Notes: generated by a model not told the origin, from the letters alone. DNA of 45,640 bases from Streptomyces sp. WM6386 (GCF_000972385.1 NZ_JXTE01000067.1:1-45640); one strand, 5' to 3'; shown: positions 15,998-24,480, counted from the stretch's first letter. Numbers and translations are program-made.

Positions 15998-16146
15998 TAG
16001 TCCGGTAGCTGATTTCTGTTCACATGAGAGAACACCGCGGAGACATCCCGGAAACACCTGTGCGTTCCCTGTGGAACTGGAAACCCCTCGAACTCCTCTT
16101 CATCCACGGGTTCTTGGTGTCACATCAGCTACAGGGGGAACACACC

Positions 16147-16475
16147 GTGCTCAGACCACTCAAAACCGTCGGCGCGGCGGAGGTGACCCGGACACCCCCT
16201 ACCGGGACGCGGTGGCGCTGTCGCGGGAGCTCGACAACGGACGGCTGCTCACGTTCGAGGCCGAGGGACACACGGCGTTCGGGCGCAGCGCGTGCGCGAC
16301 GGACGCTGTGACGGCATACCTGGTCGCCCTGAAGGTCCCGAAGCGGGGCACGAGTTGCGCGGACGAGACCCAGCCGCCGTCGTCGACGCCCACGGTGGCT
16401 CCGCCCGGTACGACGCTGAGTGAGCTGCGGAACGGGGTGAGCGACCGGGTGGAACGCATCGGCACCCTGCGCTGA
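16147..16475 (+). pseudogene. Tripeptidyl aminopeptidase-like (TAP) secreted hydrolase, internal deletion remnant
   Basis: A good start (GTG at 16147 after AGGGGGAA) opens an MLRPLKTVGAA-like N-terminus. After about a dozen codons the homology jumps, in another frame, to the TAP C-terminal domain: DPDTPYRDAVALSRELDNG, FEAEGHTAFGRSACATDAV and VPKRGTSCADE (16185-16400). The middle of the protein with the Ser nucleophile is missing. A large deletion has joined the ends out of frame, so no active enzyme is expected. A hairpin terminator follows. Confidence 0.7.
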
Positions 16476-16482
16476 CTCCCCT

Positions 16483-16515
16483 GAGGCGCCGGTCCGTTGT
16501 CCGGGCCGGCGCCTC
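16483..16515. terminator. Hairpin terminator after the TAP remnant
   Basis: GAGGCGCCGG (16483-16492) and CCGGCGCCTC (16506-16515) are exact complements around a 13-nt loop. There is no U-tract, as is common in Streptomyces terminators. It lies 8 nt after the remnant's stop codon. Confidence 0.7.
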
Positions 16516-16564
16516 GCCCATGGGCCAACCAGGCCTCGTCCTCATGATCCGTAGACTCGACGCC

Positions 16565-17242
16565 ATGGCCGTGGAGAGCAGCGCACAGTGGGACGGGGTC
16601 GTCCGCCGGGACTCCGTCAAGGAGAAGTGGGCGGCGGAGCGGGACCGGCTGTCCGACGCCGCGCACAGCGGCGACTGGAAGACCGCCTTCCAGGTCCTCG
16701 ACGAGCGCCCCGAATGGATCAACTCCGGGCGCCTGGACGGTCGTAGCGCCTACGGCCCCCTGCACCAGGCCGCCTGGCACGGCACCGACGTCGAAACGGT
16801 GGGCCGCCTCCTCGCCCGCGGCGCCTGGCGCACCCTGCGCTCCACGGACGGCACCCGCCCGGTGGACATCGCCGTACAACGCGGCCACCAGCACCTGGTC
16901 GCCCTGCTGTCACCGGCCTACCGCCACCCGCAGCCCCAGGACGTCCTGGACCGCCTCCGCACCCACCTCCACCGCCTGATCCACCACCGCTCGGGCGGCG
17001 GCACGGGCACCGACGACCTCGCCACCCGACACGCGCTGCGCCTCCCCGACCCGGCGGTCCTGACGGAACTCGACATCCCCCAGCTCTGGTTCCCCGTCCC
17101 CGGCATGTACGGCGGCTTCCACATCAAGCTTCAGGGCAGTGAGTTGAGCGTGGACAGCTGGGTGCGGGTGGTCGGCGGCTCGGAACGGACGGACCTCGTG
17201 ACGGTGGACGGCGTACACCTCCAGGAGGGGCGGATGCTGTGA
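16565..17242 (+). CDS. Ankyrin-repeat-containing protein
   Basis: 225 residues. Two or three ankyrin units are visible: GRSAYGPLHQAAWHGTDVETVGRLLARGAWRTL and DGTRPVDIAVQRGHQHLVALLSP. A C-terminal region (LPQLWFPVPGMYGGFHI, LSVDSWVRVVGGSE) follows the repeats. ATG 16565 was chosen because TAGACT at 16552-16557 is a -10 box placing the transcript start at or next to this ATG, i.e. a leaderless mRNA. The function is unknown; ankyrin repeats mediate protein binding. Confidence 0.85.
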   Translation: MAVESSAQWDGVVRRDSVKEKWAAERDRLSDAAHSGDWKTAFQVLDERPEWINSGRLDGRSAYGPLHQAAWHGTDVETVGRLLARGAWRTLRSTDGTRPVDIAVQRGHQHLVALLSPAYRHPQPQDVLDRLRTHLHRLIHHRSGGGTGTDDLATRHALRLPDPAVLTELDIPQLWFPVPGMYGGFHIKLQGSELSVDSWVRVVGGSERTDLVTVDGVHLQEGRML

Positions 17243-17308
17243 GGGACAGCGGGCGCGCATCACCCCCTGCCTCCCACAGCACAGCAACTACGCCATGACC
17301 TCCCGCAC

Positions 17309-18091
17309 CTAGCGGACGTCGACGAAGTCGCCCGGGGCCTTGGCCGCGCCGGTCGTCATGGTGCCGCGGAAGTAATAGCGCCAGTAGCGGTCGGCGCTGA
17401 CGGTGCCCGTGGTGGTGGCGACGCCGTAGGTGTTGGTCTCGACGTAGCCGAGTGGCTCGTAGTAGTCCGTGCCCGGCCTGCGGAACTGGAGCGAGACGTT
17501 CTGGTTCGCGTAGCCGCGGTAGTCGTGGGTGTCCCAGTTGGCCCGGGTGAGCTTGCCCGAGACGGTGAGCCTGCCGCCCTTGGCGACCGGCTCCGGGGAG
17601 GCGTTGGTGGTCAGCTTGGCGTAGCGCTTCATGAAGAAGGTGGTGTGGCCGTCCGCCGTCACGTAGTCCCCGTCATTGGCCCGGACGTCGACGGCCACCG
17701 TCCAGATGCCGGCCAGCGAGTTCTTCAGGTCGCGCCGGGGGGCGACCGTGTAGTGCTTGGTGCAGACGGAGGTGGTCCCGTCGGCCTTGCAGACCGGCGT
17801 CGTCTCGGCGGCCTTCAGGACCGCGTCGGCCGTGGCGAGGCTCTTCCCGTGATAGAGCGTGAAGTCCGCGACGTCGATGCCGGAGTCGTCGCTCGCCGTC
17901 AGACTCACGGTGATCTTCCGCGAGTCCGTGACACCCAGCACGACGTCGTTGCCCGAGCCGCCCCCGCCGGTGATCCGGAAGGCCCCGGCGTCGGCGTTGC
18001 CCACCACCTCGTCCGCCTGAGCTCCCGGCACGAGAAGCGCGGCTATGGCGAGCGCGCCCGTCAGGGCAGCGCCGATCGTCGTTCTGCGCAT
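17309..18091 (-). CDS. Secreted protein of unknown function (two beta-sandwich-like regions)
   Basis: 260 residues with a clear signal peptide (MRRTTIGAALTGALAIAALL, cut after AQA near residue 26). The mature part has an N-terminal beta region with CKADGTTSVC, whose two Cys may form a disulfide. The C-terminal domain KGGRLTVSGKLTRANW and NQNVSLQFRRPG, ending YYFRGTMTTGAAKAPGDFVDVR, is common in Streptomyces secreted proteins loosely annotated as calcium-binding. No catalytic motif was recognised. It is divergent from the monooxygenase-like gene. Confidence 0.75.
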   Translation of the reverse strand: MRRTTIGAALTGALAIAALLVPGAQADEVVGNADAGAFRITGGGGSGNDVVLGVTDSRKITVSLTASDDSGIDVADFTLYHGKSLATADAVLKAAETTPVCKADGTTSVCTKHYTVAPRRDLKNSLAGIWTVAVDVRANDGDYVTADGHTTFFMKRYAKLTTNASPEPVAKGGRLTVSGKLTRANWDTHDYRGYANQNVSLQFRRPGTDYYEPLGYVETNTYGVATTTGTVSADRYWRYYFRGTMTTGAAKAPGDFVDVR

Positions 18092-18207
18092 GAGGTCCCC
18101 CCATGGGACAGGCCCGCCATCCCCATGGCAGGCCGCTGATGAATGGACGCAGTGTACGTACCGGTGATCACACCTGAAACACCTGGTGCGTGGCGGACAA
18201 TGGGGGC

Positions 18208-18537
18208 ATGAGCATCGTCAAGATCAACGTACTCACAGTCCCCGAAGAACAGCGCGCGGAGCTGGAGAAGCGGTTCGCCGCCCGGGCCGGCGCGGTGGAG
18301 GGCTCGGACGGCTTCGAGTGGTTCGAGCTGCTGCGGCCCGTGGAGGGCACCGACACCTACCTCGTGTACACGCGGTGGCGCTCCGAGGAGGACTTCGAGA
18401 AGTGGCGGTCCCAGATGGGGGCCTCCCACGGCAGTGGCGGTGGCGCCCAGGGCGGGGCGCAGCAGAAGCCCGCGGCGACCGGGGCGACGCTGTGGTCCTT
18501 CGAGGTGGTGCAGTCCGCCGGGCCCAAGGAGGGCTGA
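18208..18537 (+). CDS. Antibiotic-biosynthesis-monooxygenase-fold protein (ABM/HmoA-like)
   Basis: 109 residues. The ferredoxin-like dimeric alpha-beta barrel signature is visible: MSIVKINVLTVPEEQRAEL at the start, GSDGFEWFELLRPVEGTDTYLVYTRWRSEEDFEKWRSQM in the middle. The distal half is a Gly/Gln-rich loop before a final strand (GATLWSFEVVQ). Relatives include heme-degrading monooxygenases and quinol oxygenases; the actual substrate is unknown. ATG 18208 was chosen as start; upstream alternatives lack a ribosome site. Confidence 0.85.
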   Translation: MSIVKINVLTVPEEQRAELEKRFAARAGAVEGSDGFEWFELLRPVEGTDTYLVYTRWRSEEDFEKWRSQMGASHGSGGGAQGGAQQKPAATGATLWSFEVVQSAGPKEG

Positions 18538-18588
18538 TCCCGGCGTTTCCCTGACGTGGGTCACTCTCCGTGTCCATCATGGAACCCC

Positions 18589-18625
18589 GCGCGCACCCGT
18601 ACAACTTCCTTGTACGGGTGCGCGC
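18589..18625. promoter_or_regulatory. Large perfect hairpin upstream of the XRE regulator
   Basis: The 16-nt arms GCGCGCACCCGTACAA (18589-18604) and TTGTACGGGTGCGCGC (18610-18625) are exact complements around CTTCC. It sits 51 nt after the ABM gene and 37 nt before the XRE/DUF5753 start. It may be a terminator for the ABM gene, a leader hairpin, or the operator of the XRE protein. Related bases (GTACGG) recur just downstream as GTACCGG. Confidence 0.7.
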
Positions 18626-18662
18626 AGGTGAACGTACCGGCGCGGCGGGGGAGTTCAACGTC

Positions 18663-19505
18663 ATGGGAACGACGACAGGTCCACGGTCGCGGGGCTCACG
18701 CAGGAACGCCTCGGCGATGAAGATGGTGGGCGCGCTGCTCGCCGTGTTCCGGACGGCGGCCGGGTATACGCAGCAGTCACTGGGTGAGGTGTTCGCGGGC
18801 GTGGGCGAACAGACCATCGCCTCCATCGAGCAGGGGAGACGGCGGCTGATGCCGGACCTCGCCGACCAGTTCGACGAACTCCTCGACACCAGGGGGGCGT
18901 TGGCGGAGGCGCTCAAGTACATGCCGGAGGTGGACCTGGTCCCGCTGTGGGCGGAGGAGTTTCTGCAGCGGGAGCGGGAGGCGATCGCGATCTCGTGGTA
19001 CGAGAGCCAGGTGCTGCCCGGCCTGCTCCAGACGGATACGTACGCGGAGGGCGTCTTCCGCAGCCGTGTGCCGGTCTACGACGAGGATGAGATCGCGCAG
19101 TTGGTGGCGGGCCGCGTGGAGCGTCGGGCGATCCTGCACCAGAAGGACCGGCCGATGACCAGCTTCGTCATCTGGGAGCCGGTGGTGAATGCGCCCATCG
19201 GCGGGACGGATGTCTGGGTCGAGCAGTTGCGGCACCTTCGTACGTGTTCCGAACTCCCCGGCCTCATGCTCCAGGTGCTGCCGCTGAAGCGCACCACACA
19301 TGCGGGGCTCAACGGGCCGTTCATCCTCCTGGAGACCCCGGAACACCAGCGGCTCGCCTACATGGAAACCCAGCGCGGCAGTCAACTCGTCGCAGATCAG
19401 GACGAGGTGGCGATCCTCAACCAGAAATATGCCATGCTGCGGTCACAGGCCCTCACCCCCGAGGACACGAGGGATCTGCTGGACCGTCTGCTGGGAGAGC
19501 AATGA
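18663..19505 (+). CDS. XRE-family regulator with DUF5753 (Scr1-type)
   Basis: 280 residues. An N-terminal HTH covers about residues 20-70 (GALLAVFRTAAGYTQQSLGEVF, TIASIEQGRRRLMP). The rest is DUF5753, with its hallmark AISWYESQVLPGLLQTDTYAEGVFRS and later LPLKRTTHAGLNGPFILLE. Streptomycetes encode many such regulators, nearly always paired with a small DUF397 protein as here. The 3' end overlaps the DUF397 start (ATGA). With the TIR and NLR-like genes immediately downstream, it likely governs the whole four-gene unit (inference). Confidence 0.9.
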   Translation: MGTTTGPRSRGSRRNASAMKMVGALLAVFRTAAGYTQQSLGEVFAGVGEQTIASIEQGRRRLMPDLADQFDELLDTRGALAEALKYMPEVDLVPLWAEEFLQREREAIAISWYESQVLPGLLQTDTYAEGVFRSRVPVYDEDEIAQLVAGRVERRAILHQKDRPMTSFVIWEPVVNAPIGGTDVWVEQLRHLRTCSELPGLMLQVLPLKRTTHAGLNGPFILLETPEHQRLAYMETQRGSQLVADQDEVAILNQKYAMLRSQALTPEDTRDLLDRLLGEQ

Positions 19506-19678
19506 GCGACACGGCACTTCAGTGGTTCAAGTCGAGCTACAGCGGCGATGAGGGCGGCGCATGCGTGGAGGTCGCCACCCAGCCCGCCGCAGTGCACGTC
19601 CGCGACTCCAAGAACCCCTCCGGTCCGCAGCTCACCGTCGCTCCGGACGCCTGGGCCGCCTTTATCGCCCAGAGGTAG
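19502..19678 (+). CDS. DUF397 protein
   Basis: 58 residues. The family pattern is complete: LQWFKSSYSGDEGGACVEVA, then VHVRDSKNPSGPQLTVAPDAWAAFIA. DUF397 proteins are small partners of XRE/DUF5753 regulators, proposed to bind and antagonise them in a toxin-antitoxin-like pair. It overlaps the XRE gene by 4 nt and ends 6 nt before the TIR gene. Confidence 0.9.
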   Translation: MSDTALQWFKSSYSGDEGGACVEVATQPAAVHVRDSKNPSGPQLTVAPDAWAAFIAQR

Positions 19679-19684
19679 CGCGGG

Positions 19685-20272
19685 GTGGATTACGAGTGGG
19701 ACGTCTTCATCAGTTACAGCCACAGAGGGCATGTAAAAGACTGGGTGAAGAACCATTTCCAGGAAGAGCTCACCAAGTCGCTGTGGGACGTCCTGCCCGA
19801 TGATCCCCGTATCTTCGTGGATTACGAGATACCGAACGGGACACACTGGCCGGAGAAACTCGAAGACGCCCTTCTGAAGAGCCGCTGTCTCGTGGCGATA
19901 TGGTCGCCGCCCTACTTCCGTTCCGAATGGTGCATGGCGGAGTGGGTGAGCATGCGGATGCGCCAGGCGGCGCTGCAGGAGGCGAACGGTCAAGCGCCGA
20001 CCCTCATCTACCCGATCAGATTCGCGGACGGCGACCACTTCCACCCTGATGCCAAGGCGACCCAGCAGTGCAGGGACCTGAGCAAGTACGGGCATGACCG
20101 TGAGCAGTTCCGGGACACCCCCGACTACATGGACTTCCAGAAGGAAATGCGCACCGTGGCCGAGGAGATCGCCGAACTCCTCGCCTGCACACCGGAGTGG
20201 CAGGCGGGCTGGCCGGTGGACCGTCCGGACGCCTTCACGAAGGTCCCCCAGAGCCGTCTGCCGAGGTTGTGA
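19685..20272 (+). CDS. TIR-domain protein
   Basis: 195 residues from a GTG. The TIR fold is clear: DYEWDVFISYSHRGHVKDWV at the start, the BB-loop region around RIFVDYEIPNGTHWPEKLEDALLKSRCLVAIWSPPYF, and SEWCMAEWVSMRM with Glu86 in the position of the NADase catalytic glutamate. Bacterial TIR proteins make NAD-derived signals or deplete NAD during phage defence; TIR-like FxsC accompanies FxsT in the FxSxx-COOH system. Local GC is lower than in the neighbours (AAA and ATA codons near the start). Its stop overlaps the start of the NLR-like gene, so the two are coupled. Confidence 0.9.
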   Translation: MDYEWDVFISYSHRGHVKDWVKNHFQEELTKSLWDVLPDDPRIFVDYEIPNGTHWPEKLEDALLKSRCLVAIWSPPYFRSEWCMAEWVSMRMRQAALQEANGQAPTLIYPIRFADGDHFHPDAKATQQCRDLSKYGHDREQFRDTPDYMDFQKEMRTVAEEIAELLACTPEWQAGWPVDRPDAFTKVPQSRLPRL

Positions 20273-23200
20273 TGAACAAACTCGACGGCAAGATCGTGAC
20301 GTTCTACTCGTACAAGGGCGGGGTGGGCCGGAGCTTTCTGCTCTCCAACACGGCCGCGCTGCTCGCACAGTGGGGATACAAGGTCCTCTGTATCGACTGG
20401 GACCTGGAAGCCCCCGGCCTCCACTACTACTTCCGCCCTCACATGGAGAGCCCGGAAACCGGGTTGGTGGAAATGGTGCTGGGCGCTCGCGACGGGCATA
20501 CGGTGGACGCTCTGGGGCACATCACACCCGTCACCTTCCCGGACGGCTCCCGGCTCGACCTCATCGCCGCGGGCGGGGTCGGCGGCGACTACATCCCGAA
20601 CGTGCAGGGCATCGACTGGGACGCGCTGTACGCGGAGCGGGACTTCGGCAACATACTGGAGGAGTGGCGACGACGCTGGATCGACTCCTACGACGTCGTC
20701 CTCGTGGACAGCAGGACCGGGATCTCGGACTCCGGGGGCATCTGCACGGCTCAGCTGCCGCACATCCTGGCGTATGCCTTCACCGCCAACCAGCAGAACG
20801 TGGACGGCGTACTGGAGGTGGTGTCGAGGGCGGCGAAGGCGCGCAACGGACTGCCGTACGACCGCTCCCGTCTCCTCACCCTGCCGTTGCTGTGCCGGTT
20901 CGACATGAGCGAGGAGTACGAGCGGGCGGCGGAGTGGAAGGACAAACTCCATCCGGCGCTCAGGTCCAGCTACAACGCGTGGGTTCCGGAGGGGGCTGCG
21001 GTCGAACGGGTGCTGGATCACTGCACGGTGCCGTACTCGGCTTACTGGTCCTTCGGCGAGGAACTCCCGGTACTGACCGAGGACTTCAGGAACCCTCAGC
21101 TGATCAGCTACAGCCTCGCCTCGATCGCGGGACTGATCGCACGGAACCTGGGAGATGTGCGGCTCTTCACCGAGAGCCGGGATTCCTATGTGGACGCGGC
21201 GATCAGGACGGGGCTGCGCAGAGGGCAGTACGAGTACGAGTTCTTCATCAGCAACGCGCCGAACACGGGCGACGAGGCGAGGAAGCTGTCCGGGCTGCTG
21301 GCGACCGAGAACATCTCCAGCTTCTGCTCGCACCCGCTGCCGCCGGACTCGCATCCGGCGTCGGACGACCTGCGTACCGTCATCGACACCTGCCGGCACT
21401 TCGTCCTGCTCGCCCGGGACAACGTCAGTTCACGGCAGCGGTTCGAGCTGAACCACTTCCTGCGGCAGACCCTGGACGAACAGACGGACCGCACGCTGTT
21501 CCCCGTCATCACCCCCCGGAACGTCCTGCTGGAGCTGCCGTCCCTCGCGCAGTCCATCCCGCCGTACACCCTTTCCGAGGACGGCCTGCCGAGTGTCGCG
21601 CGAGCGATCAGCGCCCGGGTGCGGGGCGACGCACCGGTGAGCGCGGTCCCCGAGGCCGGCTATGCCCCGTCGGACGAGCGCCTGTTCATCTCGTACGCCG
21701 GCCCGGACCGGCCGTGGGCGGAGTGGGTGGGCTGGCAGTTGCAGGAGGCCGGGTACACGGTTGAGCTGGGCGTGTGGCACTGGGGAGCGGGGGACGACTT
21801 CGTCGAGCGGGTGAACCGGATGCTGGGGCAGGGGCGGATCGTGGCCCTGTTCTCGCAGGCGTACTTCGAGGTCGGCCGACACACGCCCTACGAGGCGAGC
21901 GCGGTGCCGGCCATGAGGAGCGGGCTCGTCCCGGTGCGTATCGACGACGCCGTGACCCCTGTGGCCCTGCGGGCACTGGTGGCGGCGAATCTGTCCGGGC
22001 TGGGCGAGGAGGAGGCGCGCAACGCGTTGCTCCGGGCGGTGACCGGCCCGCTCGGCACGCCCGATTTCCCGGGTGCCACGGGCTCACGGAGGTCGGGCAC
22101 TCCGGGGCCACGGCTGCCGGGGAGCCTGCCGCAGGTGTGGAACGTGCTCCCGCGCCGGGTCTCCTTCGTCGGCCGGGAAGAGCTGTTGCTGAAGGTGCGC
22201 ACCTGGCTGACCGAGGCGCGCGCGGCACCGGTACTGGCCCTCAGCGGGCGGATCGGGGTGGGCAAGACCCAGCTGGCCATCGAATACGCACACCGGTTCA
22301 GCGGGGAGTACGAGTTGGTGTGGTGGGTGAGCGCGGAGAAGCCCGGCTTGATTCCCGCTCAGCTGACCGCGCTCGCGGTGACCATCGGCTGTGCCGAGCC
22401 GGGCACTCCTGAGCACATCGCCGTGCAGTCCCTCACGATGGCGTTGCGTACCAGGCGGCGCTGGCTGCTCGTCTTCGACAACGCCGAGGACCCAGCCGCG
22501 CTCTCCAAGTACCTGCCGGACGGTGAGGGGCATGTACTGATCACCTCCCGCAATCCGCACTGGCGGCAGATCGCCTCGTCGGTCGACATCGACCTCCTGA
22601 CCCACGAGGAGTCGACCGAACTGCTGCGCTCCCGCAGCCAGACCCTGGGCGAGCAGGACGCGGAGCGGCTGGCCGAGGCCCTGGACAATCTGCCGCTGGC
22701 GCTCGTGCAGGCCGCGGAAGCCCTGTACATCTTCACTCCGGACCAGTACCTGCAAGAACTGGAACAGCACGCCGACACCGCGGTCAGCGACGGCACCCCC
22801 CTCGACTATCCGAGGCCCCTGTCCAGCCAGCTGAACCGGAGCATGGTCCGGCTGGCCGACGAGCATCCCGCGGCGGCCGACCTGCTGCGGGCCTGCGTCC
22901 TGCTGGCACCGGAGCCCTTCCCCCTGCAGACCTGTGACCCGGACAAGGCCGACCGGTGGAAGGAGAGCGCCGGGGGAAAGCTGGTGCGGGAACTGGCCAG
23001 CCCGCGTACCTTCCGGCGGGTCCTGACAGCGGTGGAGCAGTTCGGGCTGGCCCGGGCCGCCGGCGGCCGGATCCAGGTGCACCGCCTGACTCAGGCCGTT
23101 CTGCGTGATCAGCTCGGCCCCGAGGAGCATCGCCGCGCGGCCCACATCGCCAGCGTTCTGCTGGCCACCGCCTACCCCGGCCAGGCCTCCGACCCGAGCA

Positions 23201-23964
23201 CCTGGGAACTCTGGCCCGATCTGCTGCCCCACCTCCTCGCCGTCCGCGCCACCGACCTCACCACACCGCAGGCCCGGTTCGCGGCCTGCGAGGCCTGCTG
23301 GTACCTGATGGACCGCGGCTCCTCGGACACCGCGGTGCACCGCCTCCAGTCACTGCACCGGTCCTGGAAGGAACATCTCGGCGCCGACACCGAGGACACG
23401 CTGTGGGCGGCCGCTTATCTGGCCCGCGCCTACGCCGAAACCGGTGACCACGGCCAGTCCTACGAACTGGACGTCGACACCCTCGCCCGGCGGCAGCGGG
23501 TACTGGGGCAGGACCACCCCGACACCCTGCGCACCGCCGCCAACCTGGCCACCCACCTCGCGGACCTGGGAGAGACCGAATCGGCCCGCAAGCACGCCCA
23601 GAGCGCCCTCGGCCGACAACGATCCGCGCTCGGCAAGGACCACCCGGACGCCCTGCGCACCGCCGCCAACCTGGCCACCTACCTCGTGGACCTGGGAGAG
23701 CTCGAACAGGCCCGCAATCTCGCGGGGAGCACCTTCAGCCGACAACAAAGGGTGCTCGGCAAGGACCACCCCGACACCCTGTTCAGCGGCGACATGCTCG
23801 CCGCCTACCTCGCGGCCCTGGGAGAGCGCGAACAGGCCCGCGACCTCGCCGAGGACATCCGCTACCGACGACGCCTCACCCTCGGCGACGACCCCTCCGA
23901 CGTCCCGCGCCCCGTGGACCGAGCCCCACAACAGCCGAACACGGCACCCTCCGGATCACCCTGA
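20272..23964 (+). CDS. ParA-TIR-TIR-NB-ARC-TPR signalling protein (FxsT-like, NLR-like)
   Basis: 1230 residues in one frame. Residues 1-300: ParA/MinD-type NTPase with YSYKGGVGRSFLLSN (deviant Walker A, 14-24), IDWDLEAPGLHYYF and VVLVDSRTGISDSGG. Residues about 320-450: a diverged TIR-like region starting YEYEFFISNAPNTGDE. Residues about 468-600: a second TIR (DERLFISYAGPDRPWAEWV). Residues about 620-900: NB-ARC/STAND ATPase with GRIGVGKTQ (P-loop near 660), RWLLVFDNAED, VLITSRNPHW and LDNLPLALVQA. Residues about 1040-1205: kinesin-light-chain-type TPRs with repeated LGxDHPDTLRTAANLA at 42-residue steps. The layout matches the FxSxx-COOH system TPR protein (FxsT), but no fxsA/fxsB is present. 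A sensor-plus-effector role in defence or stress signalling is inferred. Confidence 0.9.
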   Translation: MNKLDGKIVTFYSYKGGVGRSFLLSNTAALLAQWGYKVLCIDWDLEAPGLHYYFRPHMESPETGLVEMVLGARDGHTVDALGHITPVTFPDGSRLDLIAAGGVGGDYIPNVQGIDWDALYAERDFGNILEEWRRRWIDSYDVVLVDSRTGISDSGGICTAQLPHILAYAFTANQQNVDGVLEVVSRAAKARNGLPYDRSRLLTLPLLCRFDMSEEYERAAEWKDKLHPALRSSYNAWVPEGAAVERVLDHCTVPYSAYWSFGEELPVLTEDFRNPQLISYSLASIAGLIARNLGDVRLFTESRDSYVDAAIRTGLRRGQYEYEFFISNAPNTGDEARKLSGLLATENISSFCSHPLPPDSHPASDDLRTVIDTCRHFVLLARDNVSSRQRFELNHFLRQTLDEQTDRTLFPVITPRNVLLELPSLAQSIPPYTLSEDGLPSVARAISARVRGDAPVSAVPEAGYAPSDERLFISYAGPDRPWAEWVGWQLQEAGYTVELGVWHWGAGDDFVERVNRMLGQGRIVALFSQAYFEVGRHTPYEASAVPAMRSGLVPVRIDDAVTPVALRALVAANLSGLGEEEARNALLRAVTGPLGTPDFPGATGSRRSGTPGPRLPGSLPQVWNVLPRRVSFVGREELLLKVRTWLTEARAAPVLALSGRIGVGKTQLAIEYAHRFSGEYELVWWVSAEKPGLIPAQLTALAVTIGCAEPGTPEHIAVQSLTMALRTRRRWLLVFDNAEDPAALSKYLPDGEGHVLITSRNPHWRQIASSVDIDLLTHEESTELLRSRSQTLGEQDAERLAEALDNLPLALVQAAEALYIFTPDQYLQELEQHADTAVSDGTPLDYPRPLSSQLNRSMVRLADEHPAAADLLRACVLLAPEPFPLQTCDPDKADRWKESAGGKLVRELASPRTFRRVLTAVEQFGLARAAGGRIQVHRLTQAVLRDQLGPEEHRRAAHIASVLLATAYPGQASDPSTWELWPDLLPHLLAVRATDLTTPQARFAACEACWYLMDRGSSDTAVHRLQSLHRSWKEHLGADTEDTLWAAAYLARAYAETGDHGQSYELDVDTLARRQRVLGQDHPDTLRTAANLATHLADLGETESARKHAQSALGRQRSALGKDHPDALRTAANLATYLVDLGELEQARNLAGSTFSRQQRVLGKDHPDTLFSGDMLAAYLAALGEREQARDLAEDIRYRRRLTLGDDPSDVPRPVDRAPQQPNTAPSGSP

Positions 23965-23968
23965 CCCG

Positions 23969-24480
23969 TCAGCCCTCCGCAAAGGCCGCCGTGTCCAACG
24001 TGGGATACGCCCCCGGAAGCACCAACGGCTCACCCAGGTCGACCTTGGTGTCGGTGCCGTAATACGCCTCCGTGGGATCGTCTCCGGGCAGAACGGGGTC
24101 CGTGTGGCAGTGGGCCGTCCTGGAGTGCCGGTCGATGAGGACCTAGACGGGTACTCCGGCGGCGGCGCAGGCGCGGAACGTGGGGCCGGTGTCGGTCTCG
24201 TGGTTGGTGGAGGTGACCTCGCCGACCAGCTCGATCATGTCGATGGGATACCAGCCCTTGGGCCTTGCAGTACGACTCGTCCAGTTCGGTCGGCTCGCGA
24301 CGGAGGACATAGAAGTCCGGAATGATCAACGCCATGGTGCGACCGTCTTTGTACGCAGCCCGATAGCCGTTGCCCATGCCTGCCAAGCCCAGCTCGGCCA
24401 GGCTAAGCCCGCCGCGGGTGCCCCGGCAGAACGATGGGGTACCCCGGTACGCCACCAGGCCCGGAATCCCCCGATCGATC
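23969..24480 (-). pseudogene. Uma2-family endonuclease-like remnant (frameshift, stop, truncated)
   Basis: On the minus strand MALIIPDFYVLRREPTEL is followed, after a one-base frame change near 24268, by WYPIDMIELVGEVTSTNHE and TDTGPTFRACAAAGVPV. A TAG stop then interrupts VLIDRHSRTAHCHTDPV, and the frame ends GAYPTLDTAAFAEG. These are the conserved core and C-terminus of Uma2/DUF820 PD-(D/E)xK proteins. The N-terminal half is missing or scrambled. The gene is clearly inactive. Confidence 0.75.

Noticed and set aside
16024..16311. Plus-strand ORF starting at 16024 as a real gene
   Set aside because: Its start lacks an RBS, and downstream of 16185 it is out of frame with the TAP C-terminal homology.
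19502..19678. DUF397 gene as an FxSxx-type precursor (fxsA)
   Set aside because: It ends AAFIAQR without an FxSxx C-terminus and has the full DUF397 pattern.
20094..21764. Second long frame over the ParA-TIR part of the NLR gene
   Set aside because: Low-complexity Arg/Gly-rich translation; the in-frame alternative has KGGVGRS, TIR and NB-ARC motifs throughout.
23469..23900. Regular repeats that could suggest a CRISPR array
   Set aside because: Period is 126 nt and the sequence is translated as TPRs; there are no short identical repeats with unique spacers and no cas genes.
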